DNA of 42,020 nt, taken from the NCBI RefSeq assembly GCF_020740895.1, contig NZ_JAILXP010000011.1, positions 1 to 42,020 on the forward strand, given 5' to 3'. A model generated the notes under the pieces. The model ran no database searches, was not told where the DNA came from, and worked only from the letters and a program-made list of their open reading frames with translations. The translations under genes and the position numbers were made by a program. Numbering within the stretch: position 1 is the stretch's first letter; each line of letters opens with the position of its first letter. Positions 1 through 11,559 of this stretch are shown here, piece by piece. The stretch comes from Streptomyces sp. UNOB3_S3. Lineage in GTDB: Bacteria; Actinomycetota; Actinomycetes; Streptomycetales; Streptomycetaceae.

Positions 1-651
1 GGGGGAGGGAGATGGGGATGAGGCGGCGGAGCCGGCGTTCGGCGGGGCGAACGGATCGCGTGGCGCCCAACGCGGCGGGGAGAACCACGCGTTGCGCTCG
101 TCCCGCACCAGAGTGCCGTCGGGGGCCATCAGCATGGCTTCGTAGGATCCGTCATTGCCGAGCACGGGAACCCCGTCATGGACGCCGAACCGGTAGTGCA
201 CCAGACTGCCGGGGCGATACGGGCGGTCGGAGAGAATTCCGGGCCCGGGCAGTCCCAGGGTCGCCTGGTGCAGTTCTTCGGCGAGTTCGCGGAGGTGGAC
301 CTCGTCGCCCTCGGGATAGGCGGTGAGGAACTTTCCGCCGGCGCCCCGGTCGTACTGCCGCGAAACGAGTTCGGTCGCCCGTGCCAGAGATCCTGCGTAT
401 TTGAACTGGCAGCGACGGCGGGCCAGGACATCGGAGGCCCGCGCCAGCACGAGCGGAGCGGACAGAGGAGTCGCGGAGAGGTGAAGTTTCCAACCCTGAA
501 TCCGGTGGCCCCTGTTGTGCGGTGCGACATGGCACCAGAAGTCTCCGTCACTGATGTACCAGTCCGTGGCCCCATGGCGTGCAAGAGCCGCCTGAACGCA
601 TCCGGAAAGCAGCGAGGACTCTCCCGGGAACGCGTGAACGTCGTACGGCAT
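1..651 (-). CDS. Class III/IV lanthipeptide synthetase, N-terminal fragment (cut by window edge)
   Basis: Read by translating the minus strand from ATG at 651; the frame stays open for 217 codons to base 1 without a stop, so the gene continues outside the window. The ATG follows GGAGGAG about 12 nt upstream. The visible part is the OspF-like phospho-Ser/Thr lyase domain: it contains GWKLHLSAT (Lys55, His57), CQFKYA, GKFLTAYPEGDE, ATLGLPGPGILSDRPYRPGS and LVRDERNAWFSPPRWA. The same blocks occur in the complete LanL at 23554-26235 (GWKLHLSAT, GKFLTIYP, GPRILSDRRYRP, DERNPWFSPPSWA), so the two are paralogues. In this family the lyase eliminates phosphate from phospho-Ser/Thr of the precursor to give Dha/Dhb. 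The kinase and cyclase domains are not visible, so class III (LanKC) and class IV (LanL) cannot be separated. No precursor gene is seen in 652-955; by analogy with the second locus it may lie downstream, beyond base 1. Confidence 0.88.
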   Translation of the reverse strand, partial: MPYDVHAFPGESSLLSGCVQAALARHGATDWYISDGDFWCHVAPHNRGHRIQGWKLHLSATPLSAPLVLARASDVLARRRCQFKYAGSLARATELVSRQYDRGAGGKFLTAYPEGDEVHLRELAEELHQATLGLPGPGILSDRPYRPGSLVHYRFGVHDGVPVLGNDGSYEAMLMAPDGTLVRDERNAWFSPPRWAPRDPFAPPNAGSAASSPSPSP

Positions 652-955
652 AAGGGATGTCGCTCCTCCGCGTGGACGGCGATGCGAAGAAGTATCACAC
701 CTGTGGTGAAATCCTGCTGAAATAGGTGATCTCATGATTGCGGGCAGGGGGGACTGCCCGGATCCGCGAGCGGATCCGACGATCGTGGCGCCGGCCACCG
801 TCGCGGCCGGCACCACATCGGACGGCGGGAGTTCAGCCCACGTGCCACTGCTGTTACGGACTTGCGCCGTTCCACGGGTTCGCGCCCCAACCTGATCCTT
901 CTGACGAACCTGGACGTGCCGGGCACTGTCGCTGCGCGGACGGCCGATGAGTCTG
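652..955. other. Intergenic region between lanthipeptide synthetase fragment and ABC permease; candidate promoter
   Basis: About 300 bp with no convincing gene. It holds the likely promoter of the lanthipeptide synthetase fragment. On the minus strand a GATACT -10-like hexamer (691-696) lies about 18 bp after TTCAGC and overlaps an imperfect dyad TCACACCTGTGGTGA at 695-709, a possible operator. The region also contains copy 1 of a 69-bp hairpin element (780-848). Promoter and operator are inferred from pattern alone. Confidence 0.3.
780..848 (+). repeat. 69-bp hairpin element, copy 1
   Basis: A gapless 69-bp segment matches 18479-18547 at 59 of 69 positions by eye. The core is a hairpin with 12-nt arms (785-796 and 805-816, 11 of 12 paired) and an 8-nt loop. 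Between the copies one stem pair changes from G-C to A-T on both sides (a compensatory change). Similarity continues more weakly for about 15 bp past the block. The copies lie beside different genes. It could be a mobile extragenic palindrome, a small structured RNA or a protein-binding site; the sequence does not decide. Confidence 0.7.
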
Positions 956-1948
956 TCAGACCGGATGTTTGCGGATCCGCCAGAGGGCGAGAACGGCCAG
1001 AAGGGTTGTCAGGACGGCGAAGAGCGCGGTCTCCAGGTACTGGAAGGTCCAGTAGCGGTCGGCCGGCTGTTCGGTGATCTCGACGCGGATGTCGCCCTTG
1101 GCCAGGCAGGTGGGCAGTTCGGAGAGCGAGCTGTGATCCATGCAGTTCTGGAACCAGGCGGTGCGGCCCACCTCCTTGCCCGCGGAATCGAGGATCGGGC
1201 TGGTGTCGACGACCCAAGGCCCCCCGGGGATGCGCAGACCACCGATCTCACCGTACGTGCCGATCTTCGTCAGACGGCCGATCAGGTCGGCGGTGAGCGG
1301 CACCGAGGTGCGGACCGGAGCTTCGTAGTGCGGGCGGATCAGGGCGGGTACGGCGATCTGGAGGGCTGTGAAGACCACCAGGGTGGCGGCCATGGCGGGC
1401 ACAGTGCGACGCAGGACCAGGCCCAGGGTCACGCCCAGGACGAAGGCGAAGGCGGCGTAGCCGAGTGGGGCGAGGTCGCGCGAGGCGAAGTTCACCGGTT
1501 CGAAACGGTTGTTGAGGACGGTGGTCACCGGGCCGGCCGCCCAGGTCAGCAGCAGGCTGTACACGCCGGCGGTGGCCATGCTCAGCAGGCCGACCAGCGC
1601 GAGTTTGGCGGCGAGCCACCGGGTGCGGGTGACGCTCTGGTTCCACACCAGCCGATGGGTGCCGGCCTCCAGCTCGCGGGCGATCAGCGGTGCGCCCCAG
1701 AAGACGCCGATGACACCGGGGACGGCGAGCAGCAGATAGCCGAGCAGGTCGGTCTGGAGGCTGTAGCGGTCGGCGAGAGCGCCGAGCGGGCCGGAGCACG
1801 CGTCGCGGGCGGCGCAGTGCGCGAGGGTGTCGTCGTACGCGCCGTGGATCCGCCCGCCGAGCACGACGAGGTAGACGGCCAGGAGCACGAGGGCCCCGAG
1901 GCCCACCAGCGTCTGGGCGCGGAACTGGCGCCAGGTCATCCAGATCAC
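956..1948 (-). CDS. ABC-2 type transporter permease
   Basis: 330 aa membrane protein starting MIWMTWRQFRAQT, a typical start for Streptomyces ABC-2 permeases that work with a single ATPase. Hydrophobic segments lie near residues 15-32, 68-88, 115-135, 165-185, 190-205 and 300-322, with a large extracytoplasmic loop (about 215-295) before the last segment. Its ATG overlaps the stop of the ATPase by 4 nt (ATGA at 1945-1948), so the two are translationally coupled. With the ATPase and the small membrane protein upstream it forms a three-gene operon divergent from a histidine kinase/response regulator pair. Such pairs commonly control an adjacent exporter. The substrate is unknown. The lanthipeptide synthetase fragment lies 300 bp downstream on the same strand, so a role in lantibiotic export or immunity is possible but unproven. 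Confidence 0.9.
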   Translation of the reverse strand: MIWMTWRQFRAQTLVGLGALVLLAVYLVVLGGRIHGAYDDTLAHCAARDACSGPLGALADRYSLQTDLLGYLLLAVPGVIGVFWGAPLIARELEAGTHRLVWNQSVTRTRWLAAKLALVGLLSMATAGVYSLLLTWAAGPVTTVLNNRFEPVNFASRDLAPLGYAAFAFVLGVTLGLVLRRTVPAMAATLVVFTALQIAVPALIRPHYEAPVRTSVPLTADLIGRLTKIGTYGEIGGLRIPGGPWVVDTSPILDSAGKEVGRTAWFQNCMDHSSLSELPTCLAKGDIRVEITEQPADRYWTFQYLETALFAVLTTLLAVLALWRIRKHPV

Positions 1949-2886
1949 CGGTGGTCCTCCACGGTGGTCGATGGGGGTACCCCCGGTCGGAGGCGGGGGG
2001 AGGGCGGGGTGTCACCGCGGTCGGCCCGGCCGAGGTAGGCGAGGGCCAGCTCTTCGAGGCCGACGTCCGCCGTGGTCCAGGGGCCGCCGGCCAGCAGCGC
2101 GCGATCGGCGCGGACAATGGCGGTACTCTCCCGGCCGTCCCGTTCGGCCGGGTCGGTGAGTGCGACGATGTCCGCCGCCGTGAGCAGGGCCAGGAGGTCC
2201 GACCGGCGCGCGGTGACACGAACATGGTCGGCCAGCAGTCGTGTGATGTCGCCGGCCAGCTGGACCCGGGAGCCCGCCAGCACGATCAGGTGGTCGCACA
2301 CCCGCTCCACGTCGGGCAGCGCGTGGGAGGAGAGGATGGCGGCGGCGCCGAGTTCGGTGACGGACTCCAGCAGGTGGTCCAGGAAAGCGTGCCGGGCCAG
2401 CGGGTCCAGGGCGGCGGCGGGCTCGTCGAGGATCAGCAGCTCGGGCCGCTTGGCCGCGGCGACGGTCAGGGCGAGTTGGGCACGCTGGCCGCCGGAGAGC
2501 CGGCCTGCCTTCTGCCGTGGGTCGAGGTCGACGCGGGCGAGTCGGCGGCGGGCGAGGGCCGCGTCCCAGGCGGGGTTGAGCCGGGCGCCCATCCGCAGGT
2601 GGTCGGCGACGGAGAGCTCGGCGTAGACGGGCGTGTCCTGGGCGACGAAGCCGACCTTGGCCAAGTGGGCGGGGCCCGCGGCGGGCGTGCCGCCCAGGAC
2701 GCGGATCGTGCCCGAGCTGGGCCTGATCAGGCCGCAGGCCAGTTGCAGCAGGGTCGACTTGCCCGCGCCGTTCGGGCCGACCAGTCCGATCACCCGGCCG
2801 GGCGGAACGTCCAGGTCGACGTCGGTGAGCGCGTGGTGGCGGCCGTACCGCTTGCCCAGCCTCATGGCTTCGAGTACCGGTGTCAT
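1945..2886 (-). CDS. ABC transporter ATP-binding protein
   Basis: 313 aa. Start placed at ATG 2886 (MTPVLEAMRLGKRYG), preceded by GGGAGGGAG at good spacing; longer readings of this frame upstream are nonsense on the opposite strand of the kinase gene. Contains Walker A GPNGAGKST (about residues 36-44), a Q-loop (GFVAQD), signature LSGGQRAQ, Walker B LLILDEPAAALDP and switch His (SSHALPDVERV). The N-terminal 220 residues are the nucleotide-binding domain. The C-terminal about 90 residues are a poorly conserved extension, as in DrrA-type ATPases of drug and lipid exporters. It overlaps the permease by 4 nt and follows the small membrane protein by 16 nt. The NBD supplies ATP hydrolysis on the cytoplasmic face for the adjacent permease. 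Confidence 0.95.
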   Translation of the reverse strand: MTPVLEAMRLGKRYGRHHALTDVDLDVPPGRVIGLVGPNGAGKSTLLQLACGLIRPSSGTIRVLGGTPAAGPAHLAKVGFVAQDTPVYAELSVADHLRMGARLNPAWDAALARRRLARVDLDPRQKAGRLSGGQRAQLALTVAAAKRPELLILDEPAAALDPLARHAFLDHLLESVTELGAAAILSSHALPDVERVCDHLIVLAGSRVQLAGDITRLLADHVRVTARRSDLLALLTAADIVALTDPAERDGRESTAIVRADRALLAGGPWTTADVGLEELALAYLGRADRGDTPPSPRLRPGVPPSTTVEDHR

Positions 2887-2902
2887 GTGCTCCCTCCCCG
2901 CC

Positions 2903-3088
2903 TCAGCCGCGCGGGCGGCGCTCGGCGCGCCACGACTTGACGAGCCGGTAGACGCCGTAGCCGACCGCGAACAGAACCGCCAGATTGAGCGCCCACCAGG
3001 CATACAGGAGCGGGCTCCGCTCGGTCTTCTCGGCCTGGGCCGCCGCCGTGGCGAGCAGGGTGGGTGTTGCTGAAATGAGATCAACCAT
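2903..3088 (-). CDS. Small single-pass membrane protein, first gene of ABC operon
   Basis: 61 aa. One transmembrane segment near residues 30-49 (LYAWWALNLAVLFAVGYGVY), followed by a basic tail (VKSWRAERRPRG), which suggests an outside-N, inside-C topology. Of unknown function. It is accepted as a gene because it sits 16 bp upstream of the ABC ATPase on the same strand, begins immediately beside the divergent regulatory region, and has a sensible membrane-protein composition. It could be an accessory subunit of the transporter or a target of the adjacent two-component system. Confidence 0.6.
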   Translation of the reverse strand: MVDLISATPTLLATAAAQAEKTERSPLLYAWWALNLAVLFAVGYGVYRLVKSWRAERRPRG

Positions 3089-3128
3089 GGGGCACAGCCT
3101 GCGGAACGCCCGCTGACCGCCGCAGCGG

Positions 3129-3168
3129 CCGAAGGTACGGTTCCTTGATCATCGAGTCGTACTTTCGG
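3129..3168. promoter_or_regulatory. Inverted repeat between divergent ABC operon and two-component genes
   Basis: CCGAAGGTACG (3129-3139) and CGTACTTTCGG (3158-3168) form an 11-bp inverted repeat with one mismatch and an 18-bp spacer, in the 117 bp between the ABC operon start and the kinase ATG at 3206. Position and symmetry fit the operator of the NarL-type response regulator encoded next door, controlling both directions. A TAGCGT -10-like hexamer at 3196-3201 sits just before the kinase start, suggesting a leaderless transcript. Inference from pattern. Confidence 0.45.
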
Positions 3169-3199
3169 CTGGTTCGGGGGCCGGGCCGCATCGCCTAGC

Positions 3200-4351
3200 G
3201 TGTGCATGGTGAGTACGACAAAGCGGTACGCCCGGGGGCCGGAGTGGCTGGTCAACGCGGCACTGGGGATGTTGTTCGCCATGGTGCTGGTCGTCATGGC
3301 CGCCCAGTACGCGGCGCAGGGCCGGGTCTGGGCCCTCGACGCGGCGGTCGGCGCCGTCGTCTGCCTGATCGCGCTCGTCCGCGGCCGCCACCCGGGCCGG
3401 GCGGCGGCCCTGGGACTGGTCGTGGCAGGCATCGCGGCGGTGATCGCTCGGCTCGCCCACCTGCCCGGTGAGCCCGGAGCCGCCGCCGTGCTGGGACTGC
3501 TCGTGCTCGGCGGCCGCGCGGTACGCGCGCTCGCCCGGCGGCAGGCGGCCGCCGTCGCGGTGGCCGGGCTGGCCCTGATGACGGTCGGCCTGCTGACCGG
3601 CGAAGCGCCGAGCACCCCGTTCCGGGTCGGGATCGAGGTCTGGATCCTCGCGCTCGGGGCCGGCCTCGGCCTGCGCTTCCTGGATCACCGCCGCCGGGCC
3701 GCCACCGAGGCCGTGCGGCAGGACGAACGGCTCGCCCTGGCCCGGGAGTTGCACGACATGGTCGCTCATCACATCACCGGCATCGTGGTCCAGACCCAGG
3801 CCGCCCGGATCGTGGCCAGACGGCGGCCCGAGAGCCTGGACGCCACGCTCGCCGGCATCGAGGAGGCCGGCGGCGAAGCCCTCGCCGCGATGCGCCGGGT
3901 GGTCGGCCTGCTGCGCGATGCCGACGACGTGTCCACCACGGTTCCTCCGGCGTCCGGTCCGGATCAACTGGGCGAACTGGTCCGGCGGTTCGACGGGCAC
4001 GGCCCCGAGGTGAGCCTACGACTGCCGGCCGACCCGACGCCCTGGCCGCCCGAGGTGGCCACCACCGTCCACCGGATCGTCCAGGAAGCCCTGACCAACA
4101 TCGCCCGCCACGCCGCGCACGCCCGCTCCGCCGCCGTCGACATCACCCACGGCCCGGACACCGTCACCGTCACGGTCAGCGACGACGCCCCACCCGGCCA
4201 CGCCCCGCGCAAGCGCCACGGCGGCTACGGCCTGATCGGCATGCGTGAACGCGTCGAGGCACTCGGCGGCCGGCTGTCCGCGGGACCCGGCCGCGACGCC
4301 GGATGGTCGGTTCACGCCACCCTGCCCGTCCCGGAGAGGAAGTCCCGTTGA
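3200..4351 (+). CDS. Sensor histidine kinase, HisKA_3 (NarX/DesK-like)
   Basis: 383 aa from the earliest GTG (3200); ATG 3206 is more likely because a TAGCGT -10-like box lies just upstream and no ribosome binding site is present, as in leaderless Streptomyces genes. Four to five hydrophobic segments occupy residues 20-160 with little extracellular domain, suggesting a membrane-associated or intramembrane signal. The dimerisation/phosphoacceptor helix reads LARELHDMVAHHITG (His185 counted from GTG), the HisKA_3 type. The HATPase_c domain follows, with the N-box around VQEALTNIARHA and a G-box GGYGLIGMRERVEALGG. Its stop overlaps the response regulator start (TTGA). Its cognate target is likely the divergent ABC operon. 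Confidence 0.93.
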   Translation: MCMVSTTKRYARGPEWLVNAALGMLFAMVLVVMAAQYAAQGRVWALDAAVGAVVCLIALVRGRHPGRAAALGLVVAGIAAVIARLAHLPGEPGAAAVLGLLVLGGRAVRALARRQAAAVAVAGLALMTVGLLTGEAPSTPFRVGIEVWILALGAGLGLRFLDHRRRAATEAVRQDERLALARELHDMVAHHITGIVVQTQAARIVARRRPESLDATLAGIEEAGGEALAAMRRVVGLLRDADDVSTTVPPASGPDQLGELVRRFDGHGPEVSLRLPADPTPWPPEVATTVHRIVQEALTNIARHAAHARSAAVDITHGPDTVTVTVSDDAPPGHAPRKRHGGYGLIGMRERVEALGGRLSAGPGRDAGWSVHATLPVPERKSR

Positions 4352-5016
4352 CCATCCGCGTCCTGCTCGCCGACGACCAGGCGATGATCCGGAGCGGCCT
4401 GCGGCTCATCCTCGAGGACCACGACGACATCGCCGTCGTCGGAGAGGCCGCCGACGGCGCCGCGGCGGTCGAACTCGCCCGCCGGCTGCGCCCCGACGTA
4501 TGCCTGGTCGACATCCGCATGCCCGGCCTGGACGGCATCGACGTCACCCGCGCCCTGGCCGGCCCCGGAGCCGCCGACCCGCTCCGGGTGGTCATCGTCA
4601 CCACCTTCGACCTGGACGAATACATCCACGGGGCGCTGCGCGCCGGGGCCGTCGGCTTCGTCCTCAAGGGCGCCGCGCCCGCGCTGCTCGTCGAGGCCGT
4701 CCGGTCGGCCCACGCCGGGGACGCCCTGATCTCCCCGTCCATCACCCTGCGGCTGCTCCGCGACCTCGCCCCGGCCCGTACGACCACCGTCGCCCGGCCG
4801 GCCCAACCGCTCTCCGCGCGCGAGACGGAGGTGATCCGGGCCATCGCGAGGGGCCGCACCAACCAGGAGATCGCCGCCACCCTCTTCATCACCCTCAGCA
4901 CCGTCAAGAGTCACCTGGCGACCATCCAGAACAAACTCGGTGTCCGCAACCGCGTCGAGATCGCCGCCTGGGCCTGGGAGAGCCGCCTCATGGACTCCTC
5001 CGGCCCAGGCGACTGA
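4348..5016 (+). CDS. NarL/LuxR-family response regulator
   Basis: 222 aa from TTG 4348, which overlaps the kinase stop (TGA 4349-4351) and follows GAGAGGAAG at 7-8 nt. The receiver domain (1-120) has the acidic pair in LLADDQ (Asp9, Asp10), the phosphoacceptor in VCLVDIRMPG (Asp55), a switch Thr in IVTTFD and the conserved Lys in GFVLKG. The C-terminal LuxR-type helix-turn-helix (about 150-210) reads LSARETEVIRAIARG, then NQEIAATLFITLSTVKSHL. It forms a two-gene unit with the kinase and probably binds the inverted repeat at 3129-3168. Confidence 0.94.
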   Translation: MTIRVLLADDQAMIRSGLRLILEDHDDIAVVGEAADGAAAVELARRLRPDVCLVDIRMPGLDGIDVTRALAGPGAADPLRVVIVTTFDLDEYIHGALRAGAVGFVLKGAAPALLVEAVRSAHAGDALISPSITLRLLRDLAPARTTTVARPAQPLSARETEVIRAIARGRTNQEIAATLFITLSTVKSHLATIQNKLGVRNRVEIAAWAWESRLMDSSGPGD

Positions 5017-5076
5017 GCACCTGCCGTGATGTCGCTTCCGGCCTTCGCGTCCGGCCGGTCGGCCGGAGCCCATGCG

Positions 5077-5590
5077 TTACGGACGGTTGGCGGCGCATTT
5101 CAGGTCGGTCCGTGGGAGGTTGCCGTTCGTCAGGTAGGCGTTGACAGCGTCGTTCACGCAGGTGTTGCCGTATTCGGTGCCGTAGACCGCGTGGCGGAAG
5201 GAGTCCGTTCGAAACGGGCGCCGGTGGTACCCAACGCCGTGCGACGGGCGGGGAGGAAGTCGATGACCGGGTCGCCAAGGCCACCCTCGTTGACCACCAG
5301 GGTGCCGATGCGGTGGGCCGCGTCCGCCGCCGGGATCCGGGCGAGGGCGACGGTCACGGTCCTGCCGCCGGGCCGCGTGTGGTCCAGTGGGACGGCCAGC
5401 CGCGCGCACCGGGCGCCCGCCGCCTCCAGTTCTCTGCCCGCGCTGTCGTCGGGGCCGCGCACGCAGCTTCCCCACGTCAGCTGTGGTGCGGCCGGGGCGG
5501 CAGCGGCCGTCCCCGGCGCGGTGCCGAGGCCCGGGTCCCCGCGCTCATGGCCGACGCCGTCCCGGGATTTCAGGGCATGAGGTCGCTCAC
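5077..5590 (-). pseudogene. Remnant of a secreted alpha/beta-hydrolase (tripeptidyl aminopeptidase family), internally deleted
   Basis: On the minus strand one frame (about 5590-5210) reads like the start of a mature S33/TAP-family hydrolase: LTWGSCVRG, RCARLAVPLDHTRPGG, TVTVALARIPAAD, GTLVVNEGG, DPVIDFLPARR. In a second frame (about 5205-5077) the family C-terminus appears: HAVYGTEYGNTCVNDAVNAY, then NGNLPRTDLKCA before stop TAA. Full proteins are around 450-500 aa. Here N- and C-terminal pieces are joined directly near 5205-5215 with a frame change, so the catalytic Ser, Asp and His region is missing. There is no start codon with a ribosome binding site and no signal peptide in frame at the 5' end. 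It is a dead gene, convergent with the response regulator. Confidence 0.75.
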
Positions 5591-6172
5591 GTGGAGGGCG
5601 ACGGGTCCGAAGAGGTCCCTGATGGTCGTCAGGGCCGTGCTCTGGAGGGCCGCTGCGGGCACCGTGGTGCCGTCCGGGGCCGCCAGCGACCGTGTCGCGG
5701 TGGCCTCGGCGACGACCGTGGGGCGGTAGCCGAGGTTGAAGGCGCCCTGGGCGGTGAACGTGACGCACATGTGGGTCATGAACCCGGCCAGCACCACGTC
5801 GGGCCCGGCGCCCAGCGCGCGCAGCGTCGCGTCCAGGTCGGTGGCGTGGAAAGCGTTGGGGAACTGCTTGACCACCACGGGTTCCCCCTTGAGCGGGGCG
5901 ACCTCGTCGCTGATCGCGCCGATGTCGGCCCGGACGTCGTAAGGGGTCCCCGGGCCGCCGTCGTTGACCACGTGCACCACCGGTGCCCCCTGGGAGCGGG
6001 CGGCGCTCAGCAGCCGGGCGCCGGCGACGAGGGCCTCCTCGACGCCCTCCAGGGCCATGACGCCGGAGCGGTAGGTGTTCTGGAAGTCGATCAAAACGAC
6101 AGTGGTGTCCTTCAGGAGCGGCAGCTTGCTGTCGAGGCCGATCACGTCGCGCAGGCTCGTCGATATAGACAT
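5570..6172 (-). CDS. Isochorismatase-family cysteine hydrolase
   Basis: 200 aa from ATG 6172 (MSISTSLRDVIGLDS), chosen because AGAGGA lies 9-10 nt upstream; an in-frame extension upstream has no ribosome binding site. The family triad is visible: Asp in VLIDFQNTY, Lys in VVVKQFPNAFHATDLD and nucleophile Cys in GFMTHMCVTFTAQGAF, followed by LGYRPTVVAEATA. Members hydrolyse isochorismate, nicotinamide or other amide and vinyl-ether substrates in the cytoplasm; this one cannot be assigned a substrate. The gene is 88 bp downstream of, and on the same strand as, a GlxA-type AraC regulator, a common pairing in actinomycetes and proteobacteria that suggests that the regulator controls it. Confidence 0.9.
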   Translation of the reverse strand: MSISTSLRDVIGLDSKLPLLKDTTVVLIDFQNTYRSGVMALEGVEEALVAGARLLSAARSQGAPVVHVVNDGGPGTPYDVRADIGAISDEVAPLKGEPVVVKQFPNAFHATDLDATLRALGAGPDVVLAGFMTHMCVTFTAQGAFNLGYRPTVVAEATATRSLAAPDGTTVPAAALQSTALTTIRDLFGPVALHVSDLMP

Positions 6173-6260
6173 GGGTGCATTCCTCTCAATTGCGAACATA
6201 AGGGGCGCATCGAGGCGCGCTGGCGCACGGCCGCGATACAAGGAAACAGGCGGATGACGG

Positions 6261-7250
6261 TCAGGCAGTGCGGAAGCGGCGGCGATACGCGGCCGGGGTG
6301 GTGCTGATCTGCCGGCGGAACGCCCGGTGCAAGGTCTCCAGCGACCGCAGACCGCAGGTGAGGGCGACCTGCTCCAGGGGCTGGTCGGTGGTCTCCAGCA
6401 GCCGGCGGGCGGCCTCGACCCGGGCGGCTTCGACGTAGGCGGCGGGGGTGGCGCCGGTCTCCTGGGTGAACACGCGGGAGAAGTGCCGTTCGCTCAGGCA
6501 CATCCGCGCCGCCAGAGCGGCCGCCGACAAATCCTCGTCGAGGTGTTCGCCGATGTACTGGCGCAGCTCGTCGATGTCCCTGCGGGAGGAGGCCGGGCGG
6601 CTGATCGGCACGCTGAACTGGCTCTGCCCACCATGTCGTCTGAGGTAGACGACCAGCTGCCGGGCGACGGCCAGCGCCAGGTCCTCGCCGTGGTCCTCCG
6701 CGACCAGGGCGAGCGCCAGGTCCAGGCAGGCGCTGATGCCCGCCCCGGTCCACACCCGCCCGGAACGGATGAAGATCGGGTCCGCGTCGACCTCGACCCG
6801 CGGATGGTCGGCGGCCAGCTGCGCTGCGGTGGACCAGTGGGTGGTCGCCCTCCTGCCGTCCAGCACGCCGGCCGCGGCCAGCAGGTGCGCGCCCACGCAC
6901 ACCGAGGCGACGCGCCGCGCGTGGGGAGCGGTGGCCCTGACCCAGTCCACGATGTCGTCGTCGATCCGGGCCCGGGGGCCCTCGGGTCCCAGGTCGACCG
7001 CGCCGGGGACGAGCAGCGTGTCCACCGCCGTCCCCACGTCGCCCAGGCTCATGTCGGTCACCAGGCGCACACCCGCCGATGTCGCCACGGCCTGGCCTGC
7101 CGGACCGGGACCGGCCAGCAGGACCTCGTAGGCGGCGCGGCCGCCGCCTTCCCGGTTGGCCAGCGCGAACACCTCGGCCGGGCCGGTGGCGTCGAGGAGA
7201 TCGACGTCGGGAAAGACCGCGATCACAACGCGGTGGTGCGTCTGGTGCAT
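6261..7250 (-). CDS. GlxA-family AraC transcriptional regulator (DJ-1/PfpI + AraC domains)
   Basis: 329 aa from ATG 7250. Residues 1-175 form a DJ-1/PfpI-like amidotransferase fold (VVIAVFPDVDLLDATGPAEV, DTLLVPGAVDLG, nucleophile-elbow Cys in VASVCVGAHLLAAAGVLDG, ATTHWSTAAQL). Residues about 225-325 form the double helix-turn-helix AraC domain (LSAAALAARMCLSERHFSRV, TPAAYVEAARVEAARRLL, LEQVALTCGLRSLETLHRAF). This is the architecture of FtrA/GlxA regulators, where the first domain senses a small ligand. It is transcribed toward the isochorismatase gene and probably regulates it; the ligand is unknown. Confidence 0.93.
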   Translation of the reverse strand: MHQTHHRVVIAVFPDVDLLDATGPAEVFALANREGGGRAAYEVLLAGPGPAGQAVATSAGVRLVTDMSLGDVGTAVDTLLVPGAVDLGPEGPRARIDDDIVDWVRATAPHARRVASVCVGAHLLAAAGVLDGRRATTHWSTAAQLAADHPRVEVDADPIFIRSGRVWTGAGISACLDLALALVAEDHGEDLALAVARQLVVYLRRHGGQSQFSVPISRPASSRRDIDELRQYIGEHLDEDLSAAALAARMCLSERHFSRVFTQETGATPAAYVEAARVEAARRLLETTDQPLEQVALTCGLRSLETLHRAFRRQISTTPAAYRRRFRTA

Positions 7251-7368
7251 GCCCCCATCGTCCAGTCATCACGGTCACGACCGCAATGACGCGGTTCTGT
7301 CACATCCGGACACCGGGGGCGTTCACCGCGTGGAGTCCGGGCCGCCGCCCGTTCCGGGTTTGCCGCCT

Positions 7369-11559
<4,191 letters not shown>

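Noticed and set aside
2887..3615. Upstream extension of the ABC ATPase frame
   Set aside because: Runs opposite to the kinase gene, with Ala/Thr/Arg-rich nonsense; the ATG at 2886 has a ribosome binding site.
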